Of a stretch of 64,000 nucleotides of DNA, positions 33,526-43,074 are shown one piece after another; the first letter of the stretch is position 1, and each line of letters opens with the position of its first letter. Under the pieces are notes generated by a model that did no database searches, was not told the DNA's origin, and worked only from the letters and a program-made list of their open reading frames with translations. The position numbers and the translations under genes are program-made. The DNA is from Liopterus haemorrhoidalis (taxonomy: Eukaryota > Arthropoda > Insecta > Coleoptera > Dytiscidae), in the NCBI GenBank assembly GCA_963971575.1, contig OZ020611.1:244738654-244802653 (forward strand). The letters are read 5' to 3'.

Positions 33526-34609
33526 CAGGGGCCGGCAACCTTTCAGTGACATGGAGCCTAATCTATATTGAAAAAAAAAACACAATAACATGGAAGAGCC
33601 GCTAAAAAATATATGCTATATTTAAGAAAAAAACGTAAAAATTGTTTATTTGTTTTAAAATAATCAAGTATTACAATAAATTAATATTTACTTATACATT
33701 TAGTTTGTGATACCTATTGTAGTTGCCAGTATATTACAATATAATAATTTTTTTAATGGGACGATTGCTCCTGTATAGTGTTCTATAAGACTTCAATATT
33801 TGGTGAATATTCAGTAATCTTTAAGTTAAGGCAGCACTCTAGTTTCAGGTCAGTAAGATTACTTCTTAACTGACTCTTTATTAATTTCATATGGGAAAAG
33901 ATTTGCTTACAGCAATATGTGGATCCGAAAATTGTCAGTAGCCCAAAAGCATAATTTTTAAAGGATTGAACGATTCTGGAAGACGGTTCCAAGCTTCGAA
34001 AAGAACTTTATCTACATTTTGAAGATTGCGAATTTCGGTCCACTTATGCTGGGAAGATAAAATTCACTTTTTTCTTTCTAAATTTTCCAGTCCAGAATTA
34101 AGTTTTAAGAATATGTAATTCCATAAACCTTTGGATTTCAAATCCACTAATTGAAGGTGATAAATGTAATTGCTACATATCTACTTCAATTGGTTTTGTC
34201 AAAAAAGCTAGTGTAGCTTTATATTTTCTAAACTCTTTAAATCTATCTCGAAAAGCTTCTTGCATGTTAACAATAGTTTGCGCAAAAACAAATTGCAGTA
34301 ATGGCATGTTTTTGTAAATTAATAAAATGTAAAACTGTTTTTGCACGTAAATCATTCACAAATACAGATAACTTTTTTTCGAAACAAATAACTTCTTCTA
34401 AAAGGGAATATGCAGTAGCTCGGGGAATTACCGGGCGTGAATTGCACCGTAAAACATTCTGAAAAATACAAAACCTGTATAGTACAGGCAGAAAGTTGAA
34501 AATTAAAAAATAGATTATATTAAAATAAAAACCAGCCAATTTTCAAAGAGCCACAAATTTTTCTAAAAGAGACGCATGCGGCTCCGGTTCCGCAGGTTGC
34601 CGACCCCTG
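33526..34609 (-). mobile_element. Nested hAT with perfect 8-bp duplication TTCTAGGT
   Basis: Ends CAGGGGCCGGCAACCTTTC and inverted CAGGGGTCGGCAACCTGCG; TTCTAGGT at 33518-33525 and 34610-34617. It encodes the end of a transposase on the minus strand. Length 1084 bp, so the front half of the transposase is deleted. Confidence 0.9.
33783..34539 (-). pseudogene. hAT transposase C-terminal part
   Basis: Minus strand: MQEAFRDRFKEFRKYKATLA then FLTKPIEVD; after frameshifts LPSIS and FGSTYCCKQIFSHMKLIKSQ, LRSNLTDLKLECCLNLKI, SPNIEVL and stop at 33783. FGSTY.CEQ.FS.MK..KS..RS.LTD.HL...LR is the hAT dimerisation domain as in GTF2IRD2/SCAND3-like relatives. Several stops; not functional. Confidence 0.8.
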
Positions 34610-34866
34610 TTCTAGGTCTTTTGTAGTATATTAAATAATAAAAGTCTGGTAAATTTATAAATTTTCTTCACCTCCGGTTAAGAAAACTTCTAACAACCTA
34701 AATTATACTTTATATAAGGTAAACTATCCTGGGGGGGGCAAATTCCCCCTATGCCCCCCCCCTGGCTACGTCCTTGTCCATGGCTATTTAGACGCTTCTT
34801 TTTCTCAATCATATTGCATTTTGAAGGTTATACCCACTGTAATTAATAGCACCATAGATTACTTAC

Positions 34867-34941
34867 AGACATCTTCCTGATCACCTTGAGACGAATTGGC
34901 GTCTTCTGATGCAGTAATCCACGAAGAAGAACTCCCACGAT
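34867..34941 (-). CDS. Gene B exon 4 (75 nt, phase 1-1)
   Basis: Minus strand: acceptor CCTTGTTTTATAG, 75 nt, donor T|GTAAGTAATC. Encodes RGSSSSWITASEDANSSQ then GDQEDV. Exon 3 of B ends in A and this exon starts AT, giving AAT (Asn). Its tandem copy is exon 5. Because both are symmetric phase 1 they could be used together or as alternatives. Intron back to exon 3 is 3.4 kb and contains the 155-bp satellite. Confidence 0.65.
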
Positions 34942-35456
34942 CTATAAAACAAGGCATCATTTAGTTATTTAGTGAACAAATTGTTCTTTGTCCACGAGAT
35001 CAGGCCAGTGACGTAATGGTATATGCGCCAAATATTGACGTCAAACCAATAACTACACAGCCTGCAGGCGGTTCTACGTCCGCTGCTTCGACCATGAAAC
35101 ACAACAGACACGCCCTACTGGCTCAGAGTTTAGAGAAGCACACATTTATCGCTGCTGTGACGTCACGATTAGGCAAGAAACGTTAGTAGTCATATAGCGC
35201 TTGTGATACTAAACTCCATTCACAATAAATATGAGATGACGTCACACTTGGTTAATTTAAGTACCAACGTTATGATATGTTTTAATACACATCAATCCAT
35301 AACTCAGTTAGAACATTTATTTATTTAATGTTGGTAAATTTTTCCAATGTTGTCAGTTTGTAATTGGATTGTTCAATCGTTATTTGTCAGGTTGACATTT
35401 AAGTGCTTATTTAGTGAGGTTATATTTTATTTTTTTTTAATTTTACTGTAATAAAG
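34942..35456. other. Gene B intron, upstream part
   Basis: Contains TGACGTCA-type palindromes (TGACGTAATGG near 35013, GTGACGTCACG near 35157, ATGACGTCACAC near 35234). No gene seen. Likely transposon-derived. Confidence 0.3.
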
Positions 35457-35525
35457 ATGCCCAAAGCTCTTAGTAGTCGTGCTCAAAGGATGGTTTTGTC
35501 TCTTATTAATTATTTTGAAAGATAA
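35457..35525 (+). pseudogene. Transposase N-terminal scrap
   Basis: ATG at 35457 opens MPKALSSRAQRMVLSLINYF followed by ER and a stop. This S/LSSR.R..V...Y.FE start resembles the N-terminus of IS630/mariner-type insect transposases. Nothing further is recognisable before the satellite array. Confidence 0.4.
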
Positions 35526-35587
35526 TAATTTGATTTTAGGAGAGCATGTTACTGTCGACACTATTAATATAAAATTACATGAAAGGG

Positions 35588-36975
35588 GTACTTTAGTAAA
35601 CTACCATTTCTAACAGAGTGATTAAGGCTAAAATTTAAGAGTTTTTTAAAACTCATAAAAGAGTAGTAGATATCAAATTTTAGCTTGATCGTAGCAATAG
35701 TTTTTGAGATATTGGTCGAGTTAATTTTTAAAAACTGCAATGGTACCTTAGTAAACTACCATTTCTTACAGAGCGATTGAGACCAAAATTGTAGGGTTTT
35801 TTAAGACTCATAAAAGAGTATTAGATATCAAATTTTGGCTTGATCGAAGCAATATTTTTCGAGATATTGGTTAATTTTTAAAAATTGCAATGGTACCTTA
35901 GTAAACTACCATTTATAACAGAGTGATTGAAGAGTTGTAGATATCAAATTGTAGTTTTGTAAACTACCATTTTTAACAGAGCGTTTGAGTCCAAAATTTA
36001 AGGGTTTTTTAAAACTCATAAAAGAGTATTAGATATAAAATTTTAGCTTGATCGTAGCAATAGTTTTCGAGATATTGGTAGAGTAAATTTTTAAAAATTG
36101 TAATGGTACCTTTGTAAACTACCATTTCTAACAAAGCGTTTGAGCCCAAAATTTAAGTTTTTTTTTAAATTCATAAAAGAGTATTAGATATAAAATTTTA
36201 GCTTGATCGTAGCAATAGTTTTCGAGATATTGGTAGAGTTAATTTGAACAACTGCAATGGTACCTTTGTAAACTACCATTTCTTACAGAGCGATTGAGAC
36301 CAAAATTGTGGGGTTTTTTAAGACTCATAAAAGAGTATTAGATATCAAATTTTAGCTTGATCGAAGCAATAGTTTTCGAGATATTGGTTGAGTTAATTTT
36401 TAAAAATTGCAATGGTACCTTAATAAACTACCATTTCTAACAGAGCGATTGAAACCAAAATTTAATTATTTTTTAAAACTCATAAAAGAGTTGTAGATAT
36501 CAAATTTTAGCTTGATCGTAGCAATAGTTTTCGAGATATTGGTAGAGTAAATTTAAAAAAATTGTAATGGTACTTTTGTAAACTACCATTTTTAACAGAG
36601 CGTTTGAGTCCAAAATTTAAGGGTTTTTTAAAACTCATAAAAGAGTATTAGATATAAAATTTTAGCTTGATCGTAGCAATAGTTTTCGAGATATTGGTAG
36701 AGTAAATTTTTAAAAATTGTAATGGTACCTTTGTAAACTACCATTTCTAACAAAGCGTTTGAGCCCAAAATTTAAGTTTTTTTTTAAATTCATAAAAGAG
36801 TATTAGATATAAAATTTTAGCTTGATCGTAGCAATAGTTTTCGAGATATTGGTAGAGTTAATTTTTTAAAACTGCAATGGTACCTTAGTAATCTACCATT
36901 TCTTACAGAGCGATTCAGACCAAACTTTAAGGGTATTTTAAAACTCATAAAAGAGTAATAGATATCAAATATGAT
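35588..36975. repeat. Satellite array, ~155-bp monomer, about nine copies
   Basis: The words GTAAACTACCATTTC, AACTCATAAAAGAGTA, TTTTAGCTTGATCGTAGCAA and GAGATATTGGT recur in order at steps of about 150-157 bp from 35597 to 36890. One monomer near 35902-35955 is shortened. The 36110-36260 and 36735-36880 monomers are nearly the same, suggesting that a two- to four-monomer block was duplicated. Confidence 0.85.
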
Positions 36976-37400
36976 GGGTGATATTTCTATAACGTACTTT
37001 TATCTGTATATTGGGTTTGTATATTTTAAAAGGTTTTATAATTTGTAATGTAAGTGAACAAAAACAATATTAAATTTTGTATCTTGATCGATAAACAAAT
37101 ATTATATATGATTAATAAAATATGTCCTATTTACATTTGTTACGATCTTTTTTTTGTAATTTTAACCTACAGGTCTGTTACGTAGAACAGTTTATTATCA
37201 TCAGATGTAAACGAAAAGTAATTTTAGCATACTCATTAAATTTACACTTGCAGCTAGCGGCAATAAACTGTTTGACTGAAAATAATATTTGAATATTCAT
37301 TATTCGAAACAAAATTGTATCTAACATCTGAAATTCAAAAATTTCTATTCGAATAATAAAAAAATTGACTCTTTATCATTGCTTTCCGATATCATTTAGT
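36976..37400. other. AT-rich gene B intron sequence
   Basis: GTCTGTTACGTAGAACAGTTT near 37182 and GGCAATAAACTGTTTGAC near 37258 form a loose inverted pair related to 54.71-54.84 kb. No coding signal. Confidence 0.35.
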
Positions 37401-37513
37401 GAGTTCAGGAAGCAAGCTCGGAGCGTTCGAGAAAAGGTCTAAACGCGTTTATTCGAGCAGTCTGGAATTAAACAGTGTGACTCGGAACACTCCGCGTTTG
37501 CTTCCCGAACCCG
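37401..37513. mobile_element. Short palindromic MITE, ~113 bp
   Basis: GAGTTCAGGAAGCAAGCTCGG at the left pairs with the inverted CCGCGTTTGCTTCCCGAACCC at the right. No protein. Confidence 0.55.
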
Positions 37514-37894
37514 CTGTGTCAATGTGACACCAGGCGAGTAAATTGTATAAAAAGCATTGAAAGAACACGACACATTTCTAAAAACAAATATTTCTGATGA
37601 TTCTTATACACTGAAATTTATTATTATTTTTTTTAATACTACATTACACAATATAATATAAACTATAAATTTCGCGACAAATCGGTTAGAAAGAACTGCT
37701 GTGCATCATAATTTACATTAATTCCTTTCATCCCTAGGAAATATAGGTTTTCAATATATTTTTAGAAGTTGTTCGATATAACCTAACTTTTTTTGACAGT
37801 TTACGAATTGGCAACAAGGTGAGTTTTTCAACTGTGACGTCATTTCAAAGTTACGGTAAATGGACTTTACCTCTACATACAAATACACAGACAT

Positions 37895-37935
37895 ACACCC
37901 GCGCACACGCACACGTGCACGCACGCACGCATGCA

Positions 37936-37970
<35 letters not shown>
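37895..37970. repeat. Microsatellite (CACGCA)n(AT)n
   Basis: ACACGCACACGTGCACGCAC followed by (AT)n at about 37938-37968. Simple repeat. Confidence 0.9.
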
Positions 37971-37972
<2 letters not shown>

Positions 37973-38298
37973 GTACATGCATATCCCCTGACACCAGGCA
38001 TGCAAGTTAATAAATTAATTAAATAAATTGAAATTTGTGTCGCGAGCCGAATGCGATCAGTCAGTACAAATCATATAACGGTACAGACCGTACAATCAGA
38101 GGTGCCGGACACATGAATCGCTAGCCGGCAGTTTCCTTATACACTATAAATAATCGGAAGACAATAAATCGCGCTATCGGCCAATAATTCAAGCCCGTTA
38201 AATTAGTAATCGGACAATCTACTTATCGGCGCAATCCTATTAATAGCAATAATACATACATTTCTCGTTATCATTGTTACTGATATGATTTACTTAAC

Positions 38299-38361
38299 TA
38301 ATTTTGTTGTAAGACTGATCGACTTCCTCTGTTACTGTTACTTCAGCAGTAACAGTTGGTT
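38299..38361 (-). CDS. Gene B exon 3 (63 nt, phase 1-1)
   Basis: Minus strand: acceptor TTTAAATGATTAG, 63 nt, donor A|GTTAAGTAA. Encodes PTVTAEVTVTEEVDQ then SYNKI. It starts like exon 3 of gene A but diverges completely after EVDQ and has lost 12 nt net, always in multiples of three. The non-optimal donor GTTAAG is the weak point. Confidence 0.55.
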
Positions 38362-38500
38362 CTAATCATTTAAACCATCATCATTTAAAACTTCTTAATT
38401 GCACTTCTCAATATTTGAAAAGAAGACATTTTACACAGCTAACACCATGCAATGCAAGAGGCCTCTCTTCTGATCCTGAATAGTTAATATTTTCACTTAC

Positions 38501-38575
38501 CTCCTTCTTGTGGGGAAGCCAGTAGGGGAACTCCGTTGTCCGGCTCAGCGGCCCATGAAGTGGAGGCGACAGGCC
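38501..38575 (-). CDS. Gene B exon 2 (75 nt, phase 1-1)
   Basis: Minus strand: acceptor GTTGTGTTCCAG, 75 nt, donor GTAAGTGA. Encodes VASTSWAAEPDNGVPLLA then SPQEG. Its differences from gene A exon 2 keep the frame open. The intron to exon 1 is about 81 nt. Confidence 0.7.
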
Positions 38576-38656
38576 CTGGAACACAACACACGCATTATCA
38601 GGCCCATTCATTGCGGGACATCAGCCCAAGTTATCGGCCCCATGTACGACACTCAC

Positions 38657-38696
38657 CCAGCTCAATCTGCTCTCCTCTGTTCTGTTGAGACTCCAT
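38657..38696 (-). CDS. Gene B first coding exon, ATG to donor
   Basis: ATG at 38696-38694 on the minus strand opens MESQQNRGEQIEL plus one base before donor G|GTGAGTGT. The distance from the TATA box to ATG is about 90 nt, giving a leader near 60 nt without an intron. Compared with gene A the segment has net nine bases fewer, in frame. The product so far (exons 1-5) is short, acidic, rich in Ser and Glu, without signal peptide. Where B ends is unknown: no terminal exon was identified between 33.1 and 23.1 kb. Confidence 0.6.
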
Positions 38697-38754
38697 TTCA
38701 ATTCTGATAACACTACGTTGATAACAAACTAAGTAGTCGCACAAAGTAGACTGT

Positions 38755-38816
38755 AGCTGATGGTAACCGCCGACAAACACTTTATACCCAGCCATATCTT
38801 ATCATCTCTTATCAGT
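38755..38816 (-). promoter_or_regulatory. Gene B core promoter: TATA, Inr, GATA sites
   Basis: Minus strand TATAAAGTG (TATA at 38786-38781), initiator-like CCATCAGC about 25 bases downstream, and CTGATAAGAGATGATAAGAT upstream with two TGATAA sites. Uninterrupted by transposons, unlike promoter A. Confidence 0.6.
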
Positions 38817-39051
38817 GCTGATCAGGTGACGGTCAAGGTATGAAATGTGCCACCTCTACTTCCAGCCACCAGCCAAATATCCCACTAAACCTATCAAGTC
38901 AATGTTTAAACTAAGAATGTCAAGCTAAAGGCTTAATCCACTGATTGCTTCAACAGTTTTACGAATCATAGAAAATATGAATTCATTCTGTCATCGACGC
39001 ATTCGTTTCTGTTTCTGATATTCGGTTTTCAATAACTAATAATAAAAGATG

Positions 39052-39182
39052 TCACATGTCTTCCAGCAGGGTCTCCACTGGCTGGGTTACCGGCTGCTCG
39101 TTGTCGAACATCCTGGTTAATTTATTTCGCATTTTCTCATCACGGATTCTGCTTTGTTGATTTAACGTTTGATGAGGTTCTT
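39052..39182 (-). CDS. Candidate terminal exon upstream of promoter B
   Basis: An open minus-strand frame with preceding stop encodes QTLNQQSRIRDEKMRNKLTR then MFDNEQPVTQPVETLLEDM and a stop at 39054-39052. It looks protein-like (charged helix, then a Glu-rich tail). Possible acceptors are weak. Position just upstream of promoter B suggests the end of a further gene of the same tandem series. Not recognised. Confidence 0.3.
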
Positions 39183-39414
39183 ATTGAGCCTTGTTCATAA
39201 CGGGGCATATTGGTGGGTTGCGTTCAGATGGTCTACTAGAAGCTGGATAGATATTTGCTGGGCACACGCTGTTCCTGAATCGCTAGTTATCAAGATTAAA
39301 TCCACCTGGAGAGTGTGAATGTTGTCCGCTTTATCTGCTGTTGATTTCCCGGGGACAGAGGCGTCTGTTGGACAGTACCTTCAGAGACATGCCACTGCTT
39401 CCTGGTCTTGTGAT

Positions 39415-39525
39415 GGCGCTTCTCCACTGAGGGAAAGCGGAACATGTGTTCCTGACTGGAGAGCAATCTGCTGTTCACTGATCGAGGAAGAACTAGCTCT
39501 GTATGAGGGCAACTGGAAGATGTGG
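39415..39525 (-). pseudogene. Possible decayed relative of gene B exons 4/5
   Basis: Minus strand after CCACATCTTCCAG encodes YRASSSSISEQQIALQ, later SGEAPSQDQEAV. The R.SSSS...E.A.SQ.DQE.V spacing recalls exons 4 and 5 of gene B, but the phase does not fit and a stop precedes the nearest donor. Tentative. Confidence 0.25.
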
Positions 39526-39617
39526 AATGCTACTGATATTTAGGAAGCTCTTTCTCCCTACTCCCCGCTGGACAACAAGGTCTGAGCAGCCAGTGTCTCT
39601 TGATACTGTAATCATCT

Positions 39618-39775
39618 TCTTCTTCTTCTTCCCTAGCTTATCCCATGTCATATGAGGTCGCTGTTCCTTATCATTCTTCTCCATTCATTTCTGTCTTTCC
39701 ATTCGTCTCCCTGTAAATCTTTGCTGGAGAAGTCAGCCATGAGGTATTCGTTCCATTCTGTTGATACTGTAATAT
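39618..39775 (-). pseudogene. LINE 3-prime end with (AAG)n tail
   Basis: The minus strand reads TEWNEYLMADFSSKDLQGDE then WKDRNEWRRMIRNSD and a stop, followed by GGGAAGAAGAAGAAGAAG. A D.N.WR..I...DP end with a short purine repeat tail is typical of an RTE-like LINE C-terminus in insects. Only the last ~50 codons remain. Confidence 0.55.
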
Positions 39776-40440
39776 AAAAAAAAAAATTAAATTAATTTTC
39801 TTTGCCGATATTAAAAAATAAAATCAGATGTGGCTACCACAGGACCGACCGCCATCATAAAGTACTTGTATCAAATACATTCTAGCAGCAGAGTAGAAAT
39901 AACTAATATTTTCTAACAAAAAAGTTGAAAAGTTTAAAGGTTAAAGTATGAAAAAACTGAGACTTAGAAAAAAATTCGAAAAATTTTTCAAATATTCTTC
40001 GTTTTATCAAAAATTGTTTCAAATAAAAGTTGTTAGTTATTGCTTTTATAGCAACTTTTGTTCAATAAATTTTTTCTAAATATTTTTCTGTTGTGAAATT
40101 TTCGCAAAAATCTTAAAATCGATACGAGTAAACTCTCATTTTTAGTCAACTGATTTTTACCAAAAGTTGACCAACTCGTGCCATTGATGGTAGAATCTTA
40201 AATATGAAGTTTCATAAAAATCCTTTCAGCTGAATTTGTTCTACACGTGTACACAGATAGACAGACAGACAGACGGACAGACATACCGACAGACATCATG
40301 CTAAAAATAGTCAAAACGTTATGTAGGGACCTCAATTCGTGGAGATCCATCAAAATCTCGAAATGTATGATCACAATACCTCCCTTATATATGTTGGCGG
40401 TCGGTAAAAAAAATAATAATATTAACAAATAATTATTTTA
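39776..40440 (+). repeat. Dispersed repeat with ACAG run, copy 1
   Basis: 39990-40440 is collinear with 58195-58690: shared words TTTTTCGTTTTATCAAAAA, AATAAAAGTT.TTAGTTATTG, TTTTGTTCAATAAATTTTTTC, GCAAAAATCTTAAAATCGA, then an (ACAG)n run and CTTATATAT at the end. Class unknown, no frame. Confidence 0.6.
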
Positions 40441-40781
40441 ACAAACAAATTATCTTAACAAATAATTTATATTACATAACAAATTAATCAATTAAACTTA
40501 TTTTTTTTTATTTATTATTTGTTTAATTTTAATTTAATTTGCCGCACATCGGTCACTATTTTAGTACTTTTTAGGAAATTATGTTGGATTTATGTAATGT
40601 AAACATTGCATATATTTTAATGTAACCAGGTGTAATAGTTATTCCATAAGAAGTGATGGAATGAAATACACGCAAAATGCATAAGAAGATAAGTGCTCTA
40701 GAATAACATCCCAACTCTTGTGTTAGAATATTAACTTTCTGTCAAAATTGGTTTTAGAATTGGTAAATTCTAGTATAGTGA

Positions 40782-40943
40782 TCGTGGAGAAAATCAGTTG
40801 ATTGGTTTCTCGAGAAACCTGAGGAAATAATATCAGATCCGAAGACAGTGAAGGCTGAGTTTTCAATAATTGGGGCAACCAATGAGAGAATTAAAAATAA
40901 AATAGATTTATTATGTGGAAGCCCTGAAAGCGATAAAGATTAA
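40782..40943 (+). pseudogene. Unrecognised C-terminal frame
   Basis: An open frame without an ATG encodes VDWFLEKPEEIISDPKTVKA then EFSIIGATNERIKNKIDLL and ends PESDKD. It looks protein-like and may be a transposon C-terminus. I cannot place it. The surrounding 40441-41325 holds nothing else I recognise. Confidence 0.25.
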
Positions 40944-41325
40944 ATAATCGTTCAGTGGTTATTTTATTTATTTAAAATCATATTCCTTGAACAAGAATAC
41001 TAAATTGTAACAAATTGTAACAAAAGTAACACTGTATTATAAACAAAACAAGTAATAAGAAACACTTTTATAAGCAATACAAATAATGGGAAGACTTGTA
41101 GATCTCAATTCCGTTGTTTTCTATCTGTCAAAACTGTTCCCACTGTCCTTTGTCTCGGCCCCGGACGACCCCCCTGGGTTTAGGTTCATTCAGTCTTGTA
41201 TGAGGTTTAGTTTATTTTGTTATATTTTTATAGTTACATATATATTAAATCAAGTGAAAAACTTAAAATATGCCTAAACATTTTTTTACAGATTTAATTA
41301 TTTATGCATTAATTTTTCTTTTTTA

Positions 41326-41371
41326 GGGTTTTGTAGGTATGACCAAAAAACCCTTATACCGTCATTTTGTC

Positions 41372-41421
<50 letters not shown>

Positions 41422-42396
41422 TCGGTAAAAATTGTAGTCAAACGGCTAAACCTAGAGAGTTCAAATTTGGCATGCTTATACAACTCTTTGACCCGCACAT
41501 AGGAAAAATACTAAAACATCTAAAAAACATATCCCCCTAAAAATATAAACAAATATGTGCACACAGAAAAAAAAATAAATAAATAAAATTCTGAGTAGGG
41601 TATCAAATGAAAGCCCCTGGTACGTGGATTAACGATCACATTTTTATTTTTGCAATATAAATTATTTTGAAGCGATTTTTAGCAAAATTGTGCAAAAAAT
41701 TTTTTGTCCCACACCCTGTAGCCCGCATGGTTTAAACTAAAAATCAGAAAAAATTCTAAGTAATGTACATTGGTGTGAACCGGAATAGTACAACAGGAAT
41801 TTTTGATCAGATTATGTTTTCGGAAAATAACGCATTTTTTGTGTTTTTAACTAAAATATGTTAAATATTTAATTCGCTATGTAACACACCAGATCAGTAG
41901 CTCTAGTGGCGTAGTTGGTTTTGTCGTACGCTTAATAATGTAACTTAATTTGCAAACTAGGGTACGATCCTGTTAATTTTATTTTTTCTGTTTTTTTTTG
42001 CATTTTTATTTTGTTTAAATTATTTTGTTAAAATTCTAGTTATATTTTGGTAAATGTTGCATTTAATTTTTAAAAGCGTAAGTTTAATAAGTGGAAAGTG
42101 TTGAAATTATAATTTAATTCTATGATTGACGAAATCAGAGGGCGGGGTTTATGATTTAAGCAACCAATGGAAGCCTTAGGCGCAATTTTCAAAATCTTAA
42201 TGAACCTTGTTATATAAAAAAAAATACTGCATATAATTAGAAACTTAAATAATGATATTAGGCATTCGAATTAAAATTCATAAAAAAATATTTTGATATA
42301 AAATTTGTTTTGGCATCCCAAATAATCATCATTCAGTTACTAAATACCTGCAAAACCCAGAAATGTGTGAAAATTCACACTTCACATCAATTTTTT
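41326..42396 (+). mobile_element. TCTG-family element, longest copy, with tRNA-like cassette
   Basis: Head TTTTTAGGGTTTTGTAGG, (TCTG)n at 41371-41420, TAGTCAAACGGCTAAACC, GGTGTGAACCGGAATAGTAC at 41773, GAAAATAACGCATTTTTTGTG at 41823, tRNA-like block, AAAAGCGTAAGTTTAATAAG near 42070, and tail ACCTGCAAAACCCAGAAATG with a TGTGAAAATTCACA hairpin. About 1.07 kb, no protein frame. Mode of transposition unknown. Confidence 0.65.
41897..41975 (+). other. tRNA-like segment in TCTG element
   Basis: AGCTCTAGTGGCGTAGTTGG resembles box A and GGGTACGATCCTG resembles box B. Different in sequence from the two other cassettes. Confidence 0.45.
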
Positions 42397-42706
42397 TTTT
42401 TTGTAATAATTAGCAAACCGGTATTTTATAAACAGGTACTAGAATTTGAGAAGTATTTTCCAAAATCGAATTTTGTCTAAATTCTAGTTACCATGGCAAC
42501 AGTTAACGCACTAGTGTTTAGAAGTGTCATTTTGGACACTGTAATGAGGGCGTAAAGTGCCCACTTTACGCTCGGCTGTAGAAATAAACTGTGTCTTTTT
42601 GTAACTGTTTTCTGTAAACTTTAAATACGTCTGCCTGTGGTTTTATTTTGTAAGAGGGTTTTTCTTTTAATTCGTTTGCTATATTTATCCCAATGTTATT
42701 GAATGC
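42397..42706. other. Spacer with a small palindrome
   Basis: GCGTAAAGTGCCCACTTTACGC near 42551 is a short inverted repeat. No gene seen. Confidence 0.3.
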
Positions 42707-43074
42707 TAATGCCGGGTTTACATTGGTAGAGTAAAAGAGCTAGTAATTAGCGCAAGTAACTAGCGACTAGTTACTATCCCTGTGTAAACAGTTGACATTG
42801 TGACTAGTAGAGTACTAGCTGCCAGTAGTTGGGCTAGGATAGCAGCTAGCTCGTCCACGTATTTACTAGCTACTGTCTTTTCCCCCACTACGCAAAATTG
42901 ATTCATTTCAAATTGGCGACAAGCGGTAACCTGTCATAACAAATAGAAAAAACCCTATATCAGGTAAGTTACAATTTATTTACATAAATTGCGTAACATT
43001 GTTTTATTAATTGATGATTTTTGAAATCATCTGTGAAATAACTGCCTTTGATACACGAAAGAGATGTTGTAGAC

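Larger units (their letters stand above)
33411..34776. mobile_element. hAT element in gene B intron, 8-bp duplication
   Basis: Ends CAGGGACGAAGCCAGG and inverted CAAGGACGTAGCCAGG are flanked by TCCATAGC (33403-33410) and TCCATGGC (34777-34784). GC-rich G/C runs lie just inside both ends. A second hAT sits inside it at 33526-34609. It interrupts only the 34.9 kb copy of the exon duplication, so it is younger than that duplication or was lost from the other copy. Confidence 0.8.
38036..38995 (-). repeat. Segmental duplication block B (promoter to exon 3)
   Basis: Aligns with 21050-23305 once the mariner there is removed. Carries promoter, first exon and exons 2-3 of gene B. The left limit lies next to the end of a TCTG-family element in block A. 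Confidence 0.85.

Noticed and set aside
37751..38010. Two overlapping ORFs with YIYIYI and THARTHA runs
   Set aside because: They are translations of the AT and CACG microsatellite.
13937..38816. Gene A/B as aphid bicycle genes
   Set aside because: Phase-1 micro-exons agree, but there is no signal peptide and no CYC-like cysteine/tyrosine motif in the exons seen.
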